Source of the DNA: JBDTMC01 sp039934475
GTDB taxonomy: Bacteria > Acidobacteriota > Terriglobia > Bryobacterales > Bryobacteraceae
Direction of reading: 5' to 3'
Length of the DNA: 6,313 bases
Assembly: GCA_039934475.1 (NCBI GenBank)
Contig: JBDTMC010000459.1
Span: 1-6,313 of the forward strand
The position numbers and the translations under genes are program-made. Below, piece by piece: positions 1-5,571 of this stretch (positions are counted from its first letter, which is position 1; each line of letters opens with the position of its first letter). The notes below the pieces were generated by a model that saw only the letters and a list, made by a program, of their open reading frames with translations, did no database searches and was not told the DNA's origin.

Positions 1-109
1 AAACCATTCTCGCACGGAAATGTTTCCATTGTATAGATATCAACAGAACGATAATGTAGTTCGCGAGTACACACGCATCGAGCACGACGAGCGGTGCATT
101 GCCAGTCAT
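1..109 (-). CDS. PIN-domain toxin of a type II TA pair, N-terminal part only (runs off the left edge)
   Basis: Reading leftward from an ATG at 109-107, 36 codons stay open to the window edge. The translation begins MTGNAPLVVLDACVLAN. A hydrophobic beta strand followed by LDA-C-VLA is the classic first strand of PIN-domain ribonucleases, and Asp11 is the expected first metal-binding acidic residue; the later acidic residues lie outside the window. The ATG overlaps the TGA stop of the upstream antitoxin by four bases (ATGA), the usual antitoxin-first, translationally coupled TA layout. PIN toxins of this kind are Mg/Mn-dependent endoribonucleases held in check by the cognate antitoxin (family knowledge). 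Being so short, it is called mainly from the PIN motif, the overlap and the neighbour. Whether the rest is intact cannot be seen. Confidence 0.72.
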   Translation of the reverse strand, partial: MTGNAPLVVLDACVLANYIIVLLISIQWKHFRARMV

Positions 110-324
110 TCCTGACCGGGAACCAGCACTCGCTCGTACACGCCCGCTTGATCGACTGCCTGGCCGATTCTTCGGAGCGCACTTAACCGCTGCTGACCAC
201 GCATTCGGTCTTCGAGGAAGTAGCGGACTGCCTCCGCGATCAGTTCATCGGAGCTCGTGTATCGGCCACAAGCAAGCTCCTGCTCCACCTGCGTCCGCAA
301 ATCCACAGGCAACGTGACGTCCAT
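106..324 (-). CDS. Ribbon-helix-helix (CopG/ParD-like) antitoxin, 72 aa
   Basis: The 72-residue product starts MDVTLPVDLRTQVEQELACG. A short beta strand (residues 1-6), a helix (7-18), the turn GRYTSSDELIAEAVRYFLE (20-38) and a charged C-terminal tail match the ParD/CopG ribbon-helix-helix pattern: an N-terminal DNA-binding dimer and a C-terminal toxin-binding tail. Antitoxins of this type neutralise the toxin and repress their own operon as the complex (family knowledge). The start is supported by a purine-rich Shine-Dalgarno (GAGAGGAA, complement of 330-337) a few bases upstream. The stop overlaps the start of the PIN toxin at 109-107. ParD-type antitoxins often pair with ParE; here the downstream partner reads as a PIN protein, so the pair is better described as VapBC-like with an RHH antitoxin. 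Confidence 0.85.
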   Translation of the reverse strand: MDVTLPVDLRTQVEQELACGRYTSSDELIAEAVRYFLEDRMRGQQRLSALRRIGQAVDQAGVYERVLVPGQE

Positions 325-343
325 GACGCTTCCTCTCTCTCTA

Positions 344-349
344 ATTTTA
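344..349 (-). promoter_or_regulatory. Possible -10 box for the antitoxin-toxin operon
   Basis: On the minus strand TAAAAT (5 of 6 to the sigma70 consensus TATAAT) lies 19 nt upstream of the antitoxin ATG. No convincing -35 hexamer is seen at 16-18 nt spacing, and the implied leader would be only about a dozen bases. This is a weak, position-based call. An autoregulatory operator would be expected here, but no clear inverted repeat is visible. Confidence 0.25.
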
Positions 350-482
350 CACTCTCAGGATCAAAGCGTTTGCCTGCTTCAGTTCGGTAACCTGTCTCAG
401 TGCGAATTTGGGTCGGCCAACGAGGAGGTTGCGGAGCGTCCGACGCCGCTTGCCGCTTTCAGCCGGTACACCCGCGCCAAGT

Positions 483-491
483 TGTTATACT
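483..491 (+). promoter_or_regulatory. Extended -10 promoter (TGtTATACT) for the ppiD-dedA operon
   Basis: TGTTATACT fits the extended -10 pattern TGn-TATAAT with 5 of 6 hexamer matches. No good -35 box sits at 17 nt (CCGGTA there), which is tolerated for extended -10 promoters. Transcription would start near 497-499, giving a leader of about 105 nt before the ATG at 605. It is the only strong -10 in the spacer pointing at the operon. Confidence 0.5.
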
Positions 492-592
492 AAAAGGGAA
501 CGAGCTTTACTGGCACGCCGCGGTACCCCCTTGCCACAACTTGTCCTAGTGGTGTTGGTGGTTAGTCATGCCCGACCGCCAAAAGCCGCCTC

Positions 593-599
593 AGGAGAA
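593..599 (+). promoter_or_regulatory. Shine-Dalgarno of the ppiD-like gene
   Basis: AGGAGAA lies about 6 nt upstream of the ATG at 605 and fixes this start: a strong SD at good spacing, immediately followed by a protein with the expected N-terminal membrane anchor. Confidence 0.75.
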
Positions 600-604
600 T
601 CGAT

Positions 605-2536
605 ATGTTTGATCTGTTCCGCAGCCGACAAAAATACGTTAAATATTTGATGGGCGGGCTGCTCACGGTGGTGGCGTTGTCCATGGTGATCACCCTCGTT
701 CCGGGCTACGGTTCCGGGGGCGGCAGCCGCAACGATCAAGTCATTGCGCAGATCGGCGGCGATAGCCTCACGGCGCAGGAAGCGGCTACCACCATGCAGA
801 GCGCGATGAAGGATCGTAGCATCCCACCGGAACTGGCGGAGATGTATGTGCCGATGTATGTCAACCGCATGATCGGCGAGCGCGCCCTGGCGTATCAGGC
901 AAAGCGGATGGGTCTGGTGGTTACCGATGAAGAGTTGGCGGAAACGATCCGGCAGATGGCGCCCCAGTTGTTCCAGGATGGTAAGGTGAACCGCGATCTC
1001 TACGCCCAGATGCTCGGCCAGCAGGGCATGACCATCGGCGGCTTCGAAGAAACCATGCGCAAACAACTGCTGCTCACTAAGCTCCAGGAACTGGTGACGC
1101 AGGGCGCCGTGGTGACCGACGCGGAAGTCCAGAAGGATTATCACAAGCTGAGCGACAAGGTGCGTATCGAGTTTGTAGCGCTGACGCAGGACAAGCTCAA
1201 GGCGCAGGTGTCCGTCACTCCCGATGAGATCAAGAAGTACTTCGACCAGACCAAGAGCATGTACACCATCAACGAGAAGCGCAGCGTGAAAGTGCTGTCA
1301 CTCGACGAGGCGACCGTGGCCGGTAAGCTCACCATTGGCGAACCGGAACTGCGGCAGTTGTACGAATCGAATAAGGATCGCTTCCGCACGACCGAGCGCG
1401 TCAAGGTTCGTCACATCCTGGTCATGACCCAGGGCAAGCCGAAGGAAGACGCTCCCAAGCTGAAGGCGAAGGCCGAAGATCTGCTGAAGCAGATCAAAGC
1501 GGGGGCTGACTTCGCGGAGTTGGCCAAGAAGAACTCGGATGATCCGTCGTCGGCAGTCAATGGCGGTGCCATGGATTGGTTTACGCACGGGCAAATGGTG
1601 GGGAACTTTGAAAAGACGGCCTTTGCGCTGAAGCCGAAGGAAATCAGTGGCGTTGTTGATACTGAGTTTGGATATCACATCATTCAGTTGCTGGAACGTG
1701 AAGATGCGCGCCTCAAGCCGTTCGATGAAGTGAAGACCAGCCTCGCCGCCGAAGCGCAAAAACAGGTCGTCTTCGACAAGCTCCAAAGCACCGTCGATCA
1801 GGCGCAGCAGGCGGTGTTGAAAGCGCCCCAGCAGGCAGACGAGATTGCGCAGAAGTTCGGGTTGAAAGTGGATGCGGCGGAGAAACTGGACCGCGTGGAT
1901 CCGATGCCCGGCGTTGGCGTCAATCAGGAAATGGCGGAGGCGGTCTTTGCCGGCGCCAAGGGGACCGTCACTCCGGTGGTGCAGGCTGTAGGCAACAAGC
2001 TCGCCTTCGCCGTCGTCACCGACATCACTCCCTCCCGGCCGGCACAGTTGGCGGAAGTCGAAGGCCGCGTGAAGGATGCCCTGATCGGCCAGAAGACACA
2101 GAAGCTGTTCTCAGACAAGGTGGCTCAGGCGTCAGCGCGGTCGCGGGCCGTGAATGGCGATATGGCCACTCTCGCCAAGGAACTCGGCACGGAAGTGAAG
2201 AAGCCGGACGCCTTTACCCGCGCCGCCACGGTTACCGATCTCGGCGCCGCGTCCTACGTCAACAATGCCTTCGATGCGCCGGTCGGCACGATTCTCGGGC
2301 CGACGATGTATCCGGATAAGACGGTGTTCTTCAAGGTCGTCGAGAAGATCCCGGCCGACGCCGCTGGCCTCGCCGCGCAGCGCGATTCGATCGTCCAGCG
2401 CTTGAAGAGCGACAAGGCGCGCGAGCGTCAGGAGATGCTCGAAGATAGCGTCGTTGCCCAGTTGACCAAAGACGGAAAAGTAAAAATCAACAAGGAAGCC
2501 TTAGCTCGCTTCGTCGCCAATTACAAGCGTAGCTAG
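605..2536 (+). CDS. ppiD: PpiD/SurA-type periplasmic peptidyl-prolyl cis-trans isomerase (parvulin), 643 aa
   Basis: This is a membrane-anchored periplasmic foldase/chaperone. The order is a short cytoplasmic N-terminus, one transmembrane anchor (about residues 15-33), a Gly/Ser-rich linker, a SurA_N-like helical chaperone region (about 45-180), a parvulin domain (about 264-366), then a long helical C-terminal region (about 375-643). Parvulin hallmarks are VRHIL (His270), SDDPSS (311-316), GGAMDWF (320-326) and FGYHII (355-360, His358), with family-typical spacing, so isomerase activity is plausible. A PpiD-like segment near 551-580 (NNAFDAPVGTILGP) sits in the C-terminal part. The length is close to E. 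coli PpiD (about 620 aa). In E. coli PpiD is anchored at the inner membrane, associates with the Sec translocon and assists emerging exported proteins (family knowledge). It is followed 6 nt later by dedA, implying cotranscription. No disruption is seen. The exact subfamily (PpiD versus other SurA_N/parvulin fusions) is less sure than the general call. Confidence 0.92.
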   Translation: MFDLFRSRQKYVKYLMGGLLTVVALSMVITLVPGYGSGGGSRNDQVIAQIGGDSLTAQEAATTMQSAMKDRSIPPELAEMYVPMYVNRMIGERALAYQAKRMGLVVTDEELAETIRQMAPQLFQDGKVNRDLYAQMLGQQGMTIGGFEETMRKQLLLTKLQELVTQGAVVTDAEVQKDYHKLSDKVRIEFVALTQDKLKAQVSVTPDEIKKYFDQTKSMYTINEKRSVKVLSLDEATVAGKLTIGEPELRQLYESNKDRFRTTERVKVRHILVMTQGKPKEDAPKLKAKAEDLLKQIKAGADFAELAKKNSDDPSSAVNGGAMDWFTHGQMVGNFEKTAFALKPKEISGVVDTEFGYHIIQLLEREDARLKPFDEVKTSLAAEAQKQVVFDKLQSTVDQAQQAVLKAPQQADEIAQKFGLKVDAAEKLDRVDPMPGVGVNQEMAEAVFAGAKGTVTPVVQAVGNKLAFAVVTDITPSRPAQLAEVEGRVKDALIGQKTQKLFSDKVAQASARSRAVNGDMATLAKELGTEVKKPDAFTRAATVTDLGAASYVNNAFDAPVGTILGPTMYPDKTVFFKVVEKIPADAAGLAAQRDSIVQRLKSDKARERQEMLEDSVVAQLTKDGKVKINKEALARFVANYKRS

Positions 2537-2542
2537 TCCTTC

Positions 2543-3199
2543 ATGACCCACAAGCTGCTCGAGTATTTTCACGCCCTGACAAATCCCGAGCAGCTCATCG
2601 CGCTGCTAAGTACGGCCATGAGCGGATGGATGGGGTACGCCCTTCTCTTCGCCATCGTATTTTCAGAGACCGGCCTCCTGGTCGGTTTCTTCCTGCCCGG
2701 CGACTCCCTGCTCTTTACCGTAGGCGTCGTCGCCGGAGCGGGCCAGTTGGACATCGTCACCATCAACCTGCTTTTGATGGCGGCAGCGATTCTAGGCGAT
2801 GGTGTCGGCTACTTCCTCGGCCGTCAAACCGGACCCAAGATCTTCAACCGTCCCGATTCCCTGCTGTTCAAGCGCGAGCACATTGAGAAGACACACGCCT
2901 TCTATGAAAAGCACGGCGGCAAGACCATCATCTACGCCCGCTTCATTCCCATCATCCGCACGTTTGCTCCATTTGTAGCCGGCGTCGGACAGATGAGCTA
3001 CACCCGCTTCCTGTCTTTCAACATATTCGGCGGGATCGGCTGGGTCGCTTTGATGACCACTCTCGGTTACACCCTCGGCGGCGTCCCGTTGGTCCGGCGC
3101 AACTTCGAAAAAGTAATCCTCGGAATCGTCTTCGTCAGCGTAGTCCCGATTTTGATCGAAGCCTGGAAAGCCCGCCGCGGCAAAGCCAGCGCTGCCTAA
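2543..3199 (+). CDS. dedA: DedA-family inner-membrane protein (SNARE-associated/VTT domain), 218 aa
   Basis: The protein is strongly hydrophobic, with membrane segments around 28-50, 52-68, 72-95, 135-150, 160-180 and 188-205. The DedA core is clear: ETGLLVGFFLPGDSLLF (42-58), LGDGVGYFLGR (84-94), KTHAFYEKHGGKTI (116-129), ARFIPIIRTFAPFVAGVGQM (132-151) and a Gly-rich segment near 162-180. Glu42, Asp54, Arg133 and Arg139 correspond to residues shown to be essential in E. coli YqjA (E39, D51, R130, R136, from memory). DedA proteins support membrane homeostasis; several act in recycling the undecaprenyl-phosphate or phospholipid carrier across the membrane (family knowledge). Substrate cannot be read from sequence. 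No good SD precedes the ATG; with only 6 nt after the ppiD stop, translational coupling is likely. Its stop overlaps the stop of the converging asparaginase gene. Confidence 0.93.
   Translation: MTHKLLEYFHALTNPEQLIALLSTAMSGWMGYALLFAIVFSETGLLVGFFLPGDSLLFTVGVVAGAGQLDIVTINLLLMAAAILGDGVGYFLGRQTGPKIFNRPDSLLFKREHIEKTHAFYEKHGGKTIIYARFIPIIRTFAPFVAGVGQMSYTRFLSFNIFGGIGWVALMTTLGYTLGGVPLVRRNFEKVILGIVFVSVVPILIEAWKARRGKASAA
3094..3196 (+). repeat. Direct repeat copy 1: 3' end of dedA
   Basis: The last roughly 103 nt of dedA recur, in the same orientation, at 4914-5015. My hand alignment gives about 18 mismatches and one 1-nt gap (about 82% identity), including a 17-nt exact run encoding VPILIE in both copies. 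This copy is the intact coding one. Confidence 0.8.
3196..3199. other. Overlapping stop codons of converging dedA and ansB
   Basis: CTAA at 3196-3199 contains the TAA of dedA (3197-3199, plus) and the TAG of the asparaginase (3198-3196, minus). No spacer is left for an ordinary intergenic terminator, and no strong hairpin with a T-tract was seen just inside either gene. Confidence 0.9.
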
Positions 3200-4242
3200 C
3201 GATCGAAGTATTGCTGTAGAGCTCCCGCGTCATGGGTCACGGTGAGCGCAAGCATTAGGAGAATGCGAGCCTTTTGAGGGCTAAGATTGTCAGCTAACAC
3301 GCAGCCAATTTGCCTCAAACTCAATGCCGATCCCTTCGACGCGCTCAAAGGGAATATCCGGCCGGTAGGAACACGAGTACTGATGACAACCGGTATGCCC
3401 CGTGAACGTACCTCTTGAATGGCGTCAAACATTGCGCTGGAAACGCCACCAAGACCGAGGCCCGCAATCACTAATCCTTGGACAGTGCCGTCACGGAGCA
3501 AAGACCGGATCAACAGCCCGTCTGAACCGGCATAACTCGACACGATATCGACACGTGCGAGTTGCGTTCCTGGCTTTAAGGCGAAAGTCTGACGCCGCAG
3601 CGGAGCCCGATAAAAACGGACCTTTTCTTCGTCAACGACTCCCAGAGCGCCGAACTCCAGCCCGCGGAAGGTCTCCACTTGGCTTGTGTTCGTTTTGGTG
3701 ACGTCCCTGGCGGCATTGATCTGGCCGTTCATCACTACCATGGCTCCCTTACCGGCGGCGTCCGAAGCGATAGCCACACGAATGGCGCTAATCAGGTTTC
3801 GCGGGCCGTCTGAGTCTGGATCGGAGGCGGGCCGTTGCGCACCAACCAGGATCACCGGCTTTGCGCTGATCGTAGTGAGGTCGAGAAAATAGGCAGTTTC
3901 TTCCAACGTATCGGTGCCATGCGTGACGACGATTCCTGTGATCTGGGGTTTGGCCATCAGCTCATTCACACGTCCCGCCAGGCGCACCCAAATCTCCGGA
4001 GTTATGTCAGGACTCGGAATATTGGAGATCTGCTCCACCTGAATCTGGGCGATCCTCTTGATCGCCGGCACCGCCGATACCAAGTCTTCTCCAGAGAGAG
4101 CCGGCAAATAGCCCCCTTTGGCCGGATCTTGTTTACTGGCGATCGTACCTCCCGTAGAAAGTACAGCCACCGTCGGCAGTTTCTGCGCGATTGCCGCAAG
4201 GCACGTCGTCAACAACAAAATCACGGTGGTCAGATTCGTCAT
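3196..4242 (-). CDS. ansB: L-asparaginase, type II (exported), 348 aa
   Basis: It hydrolyses L-asparagine to aspartate and ammonia, probably in the periplasm. The start is set at ATG 4242, 7 nt after the upstream TGA; extending to a TTG at 4290 would overlap the upstream gene by 41 nt and add a hydrophilic leader. MTNLTTVILLLTTCLAAIAQ gives a hydrophobic export signal, cleavage likely after AIA (residue 19), though the n-region lacks a basic residue. Family motifs are LSTGGTIAS (28-36, nucleophile Thr33), Tyr45, VVTHGTDTLEETAYFLDL (105-122, Thr110/Asp111), VGAQRPASDPDSDGPRN (133-149), DVTKTNT (180-186), RVPTG (290-294) and NLSPQKARILLMLAL (319-333). Close resemblance runs to the C-terminus of E. 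coli AnsB. One oddity: the position of AnsB catalytic Lys162 appears to be Ser160. It is the second gene of an operon with the ABM-domain protein. Length is normal and the frame is intact. Confidence 0.92.
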   Translation of the reverse strand: MTNLTTVILLLTTCLAAIAQKLPTVAVLSTGGTIASKQDPAKGGYLPALSGEDLVSAVPAIKRIAQIQVEQISNIPSPDITPEIWVRLAGRVNELMAKPQITGIVVTHGTDTLEETAYFLDLTTISAKPVILVGAQRPASDPDSDGPRNLISAIRVAIASDAAGKGAMVVMNGQINAARDVTKTNTSQVETFRGLEFGALGVVDEEKVRFYRAPLRRQTFALKPGTQLARVDIVSSYAGSDGLLIRSLLRDGTVQGLVIAGLGLGGVSSAMFDAIQEVRSRGIPVVISTRVPTGRIFPLSASKGSALSLRQIGCVLADNLSPQKARILLMLALTVTHDAGALQQYFDR

Positions 4243-4249
4243 CCGGCGT

Positions 4250-4648
4250 TCATTTCGGTTTAACGCCCAGATAAACAGGGTCGGTCTCAACGAGCTTGAG
4301 CGATTTGATCATGTGTCCGGTAGTCGTCTTGTATTTCAGGAAGTGAGGTGTCTTGAGATGCGACTCGTAGGCACTCCGATCGGCATATGTCTCGAAAATC
4401 CTGATCTGGGAGGGATTTTCCTTTAACGACACTGCATACAAAGTGACAACCCCTGGCTCGAGGCGAATCGAAGTCTCTATTTCTTCTCTTAGCGCAGCCT
4501 TATAGGCTTCCAGTTGTACAGGATCAATCTCGATTTCCGCAATTCGCACGAGAGGCACGGCTGCTCCTTGGGCCACAAGCCAACACGGGCATAGCAGGCA
4601 TGCCAGAAAAGCCCATCTGATTCCATTTGACGATAGGATGGCTCTCAA
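4250..4648 (-). CDS. Exported ABM-fold (antibiotic biosynthesis monooxygenase / YgiN-like) protein, 132 aa
   Basis: Residues 1 to about 28 form a signal peptide: Arg at 2 and 11, a hydrophobic core AFLACLLCPCWLVA, and cleavage around AQG-AA. The mature part (34-120) reads as one ABM ferredoxin-like domain: VRIAEIEIDP, a helix LEAYKAALREEIE, EPGVVTLYAV (64-73), then RIFETYADRSAYESHLKTPH (83-102) with His97 and His102. This matches the small ABM family that includes E. coli YgiN quinol monooxygenase. ABM proteins are usually cofactor-free and dimeric, and their substrates cannot be inferred from sequence. The start is TTG at 4648, supported by a perfect AGGAGG 5 nt upstream; the nearby ATG at 4664-4662 is out of frame and soon hits a stop. 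The asparaginase gene starts 7 nt after its stop, so the two are probably cotranscribed. Export signals on both are consistent with a periplasmic role. Confidence 0.82.
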   Translation of the reverse strand: MRAILSSNGIRWAFLACLLCPCWLVAQGAAVPLVRIAEIEIDPVQLEAYKAALREEIETSIRLEPGVVTLYAVSLKENPSQIRIFETYADRSAYESHLKTPHFLKYKTTTGHMIKSLKLVETDPVYLGVKPK

Positions 4649-4653
4649 ACCCG

Positions 4654-4659
4654 CCTCCT
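4654..4659 (-). promoter_or_regulatory. Perfect Shine-Dalgarno deciding a TTG start
   Basis: The complement of cctcct reads AGGAGG, 5 nt from the TTG at 4648-4646. It is the evidence that the ABM gene starts on TTG, since no in-frame ATG lies nearby. Confidence 0.8.
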
Positions 4660-4867
4660 GCCCATGATCTTCATCAACGTCCGCCGGTCTGCCGCCCCAG
4701 GCGATTGGCTAGACCTCATGTTACTCCGGATTACGGGCGAATCGCTCCGCCTGCCGTTACCCGGCAGCAACCTTATGGCACCACATGGAACGACCCCCTC
4801 GGCTGAATCAAACACAAGTACAAGCTAGCTTTCTGAACAGGGAGAAGTATGCACAAGAAATGCGGTG
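4660..4867. other. Non-coding region upstream of the ABM-asparaginase operon
   Basis: No protein of recognisable character is encoded on either strand. It should carry the promoter of the minus-strand ABM-asparaginase operon, but no convincing -10/-35 pair was found. It holds a short perfect hairpin at 4751-4767. A purine-rich AGGGAGA at 4839-4845 precedes an ATG at 4849; that frame is about 42 codons, enters the dedA relic and stops in it. Confidence 0.45.
4751..4767. repeat. Short inverted repeat (6-bp stem, 5-nt loop)
   Basis: CTGCCG-TTACC-CGGCAG is a perfect 6-bp GC-rich stem. There is no T-tract on the plus strand, so it is not a standard terminator. It could be an operator upstream of the ABM gene or chance. 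Confidence 0.3.
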
Positions 4868-5015
4868 CGGCGTTGGCTGGGTCCTGGCACTCGGCGGCAT
4901 TACCGCGCCCGTTCCGGCGCAACCTCGAAAAAGTATCCTGGGAATCGTTCTTATCAGCATTGTCCCGATTTTGATCGAGGCCCGAAAAGGCCGCCGCGGC
5001 AATGCCAGTGCCATT
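4868..5015 (+). pseudogene. Decayed dedA C-terminal fragment (direct repeat copy 2)
   Basis: The segment resembles the end of DedA. GVGWV (near 4868-4883) matches GIGWV, then about 20 nt are missing before a shared CTCGGCGGC, and from 4914 the match is about 82% over roughly 103 nt. A 1-nt deletion at GTA-ATC (near 4934) changes frame: before it the ancestral reading is PFRRNLEKV in one frame, after it ILGIVLISIVPILIEA in the next. The dedA stop codon is also gone (GCG in its place). The missing N-terminal three-quarters, the frameshift and the lost stop mark a pseudogene. Several differences are conservative (VFVSVVP to VLISIVP), so it may derive from a separate DedA paralogue or an old duplication, not a recent copy. 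An open frame from 4785 to 5105 reads through it, but most of that product looks fortuitous. Confidence 0.75.
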
Positions 5016-5114
5016 GCGCGAGAAGGTCTAGAAAAGCGGCAAGGCCTAGACGTGACAAAAGGGGCTGTGGATGAATTGGCGGAGCTACGGCAGACTGAGT
5101 GGTAATGTGAAATC
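5016..5114 (+). other. Possible lost N-terminal segment of the PD-(D/E)XK gene, closed by an in-frame TAA
   Basis: After the dedA relic the same frame encodes a hydrophilic, helix-like stretch ending GAVDELAELRQTEW, then TAA at 5103-5105. Codons 5106-5114 and the ATG at 5115 continue in that very frame. PD-(D/E)XK domains normally have a helix before the PD strand, so this stretch may be the former N-terminus. This is inference; no homologue comparison was possible. Confidence 0.35.
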
Positions 5115-5570
5115 ATGGCGTTCGAACCTGACATCGTCGTGACTGGTCCTGAACCGTCGGAGATCGCGTTGGTTGTCGAGGTGAAGATGTCTTCTCGCAC
5201 CGTCGACGATTCGGCAGGCCGGCTGAAGAGCTACATGGCGGCCGTACGCTCTCCTGTGGGACTCTTGGTAACGCCGGAACGGCTGCGAATTTATCGAGAT
5301 CGGTACCTTCCGTCCTTGGAAGATTCGATCGCCAAGGTCGGGGAGTTTGACGTCAAGGATATCCTGCACTTTGACACTACGGGAAACGCCACTGCCGATG
5401 CCCTGGCCTTCGAACGCCATGTTCAGTCCTGGCTGGAGGCGTTGTCGACGGAAGCGGGTGTCAGGGAATTGTCGCCTGAAATCAAACGCGCGGTGGAAAG
5501 GTATATTGTCCCCGCGCTCGCGCAGGGCTCCGTCCGCTCAGGACATCCGCGTTCAGCGATTTCCTCTTAG
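5115..5570 (+). CDS. Putative PD-(D/E)XK nuclease-like protein, 151 aa, possibly N-terminally truncated
   Basis: No precise family is assigned. The N-terminus shows EPDIVV (Pro5-Asp6), a 15-residue gap, then IALVVEVKM with Glu22-Val-Lys24. PD-(X)15-E-X-K, with a hydrophobic strand before E-V-K, is the catalytic signature of the PD-(D/E)XK nuclease superfamily, which includes type I restriction HsdR N-terminal-like domains. After it come LKSYMAAVRSPVGLLVTPERLRIYRD (37-62), a typical helix-strand-strand of such folds, then VGEFDVKDIL (75-84) and a helical tail (95-139). The helix usually found before PD is absent, and the ATG at 5115 has no clear SD, so the start is uncertain; the open frame continues upstream past a single TAA. 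The PIN gene begins one base after its stop, implying one transcript. Being 151 aa, it is shorter than a complete restriction subunit; a role in nucleic-acid cleavage is inference. Confidence 0.65.
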   Translation: MAFEPDIVVTGPEPSEIALVVEVKMSSRTVDDSAGRLKSYMAAVRSPVGLLVTPERLRIYRDRYLPSLEDSIAKVGEFDVKDILHFDTTGNATADALAFERHVQSWLEALSTEAGVRELSPEIKRAVERYIVPALAQGSVRSGHPRSAISS

Positions 5571-5571
5571 A

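Larger units (their letters stand above)
325..604. other. Gene-free spacer between the TA operon and the ppiD-like gene
   Basis: About 280 bases separate the divergently transcribed antitoxin and PpiD-like genes. Open frames crossing it have no recognisable protein character and overlap the flanking genes. It holds the presumed TA promoter at its left end and an extended -10 promoter near 483-491 reading right. No tRNA, CRISPR or clear terminator hairpin was seen. Confidence 0.6.

Noticed and set aside
408..650. 80-aa plus-strand open frame across the ppiD start
   Set aside because: It crosses the promoter and SD of ppiD in another frame, without SD or domain character.
566..1144. Long minus-strand open frame (192 aa) antisense to ppiD
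   Set aside because: It lies opposite the strongly supported PpiD coding region, has no domain character, and its His/Arg-rich composition is typical of an antisense shadow in GC-rich DNA.
3254..3268. GCATT-AGGAG-AATGC hairpin as terminator of dedA
   Set aside because: The stem is 5 bp, has no T-tract and lies inside the asparaginase coding sequence.
4243..4290. Longer asparaginase starting at TTG 4290
   Set aside because: It would overlap the ABM gene by 41 nt and has no SD. The ATG at 4242 gives a hydrophobic leader directly. The longer form would supply Arg residues before the hydrophobic core, so it is not entirely excluded.
4785..5105. 106-aa plus-strand open frame as a real gene
   Set aside because: It has no SD at 4785, its middle is a frameshifted dedA relic, and its end may belong to the following gene; best read as fortuitous readthrough.
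5347..5571. Upstream extension of the PIN frame
   Set aside because: It is an out-of-frame reading of the nuclease gene; PIN homology begins at the ATG at 5572.
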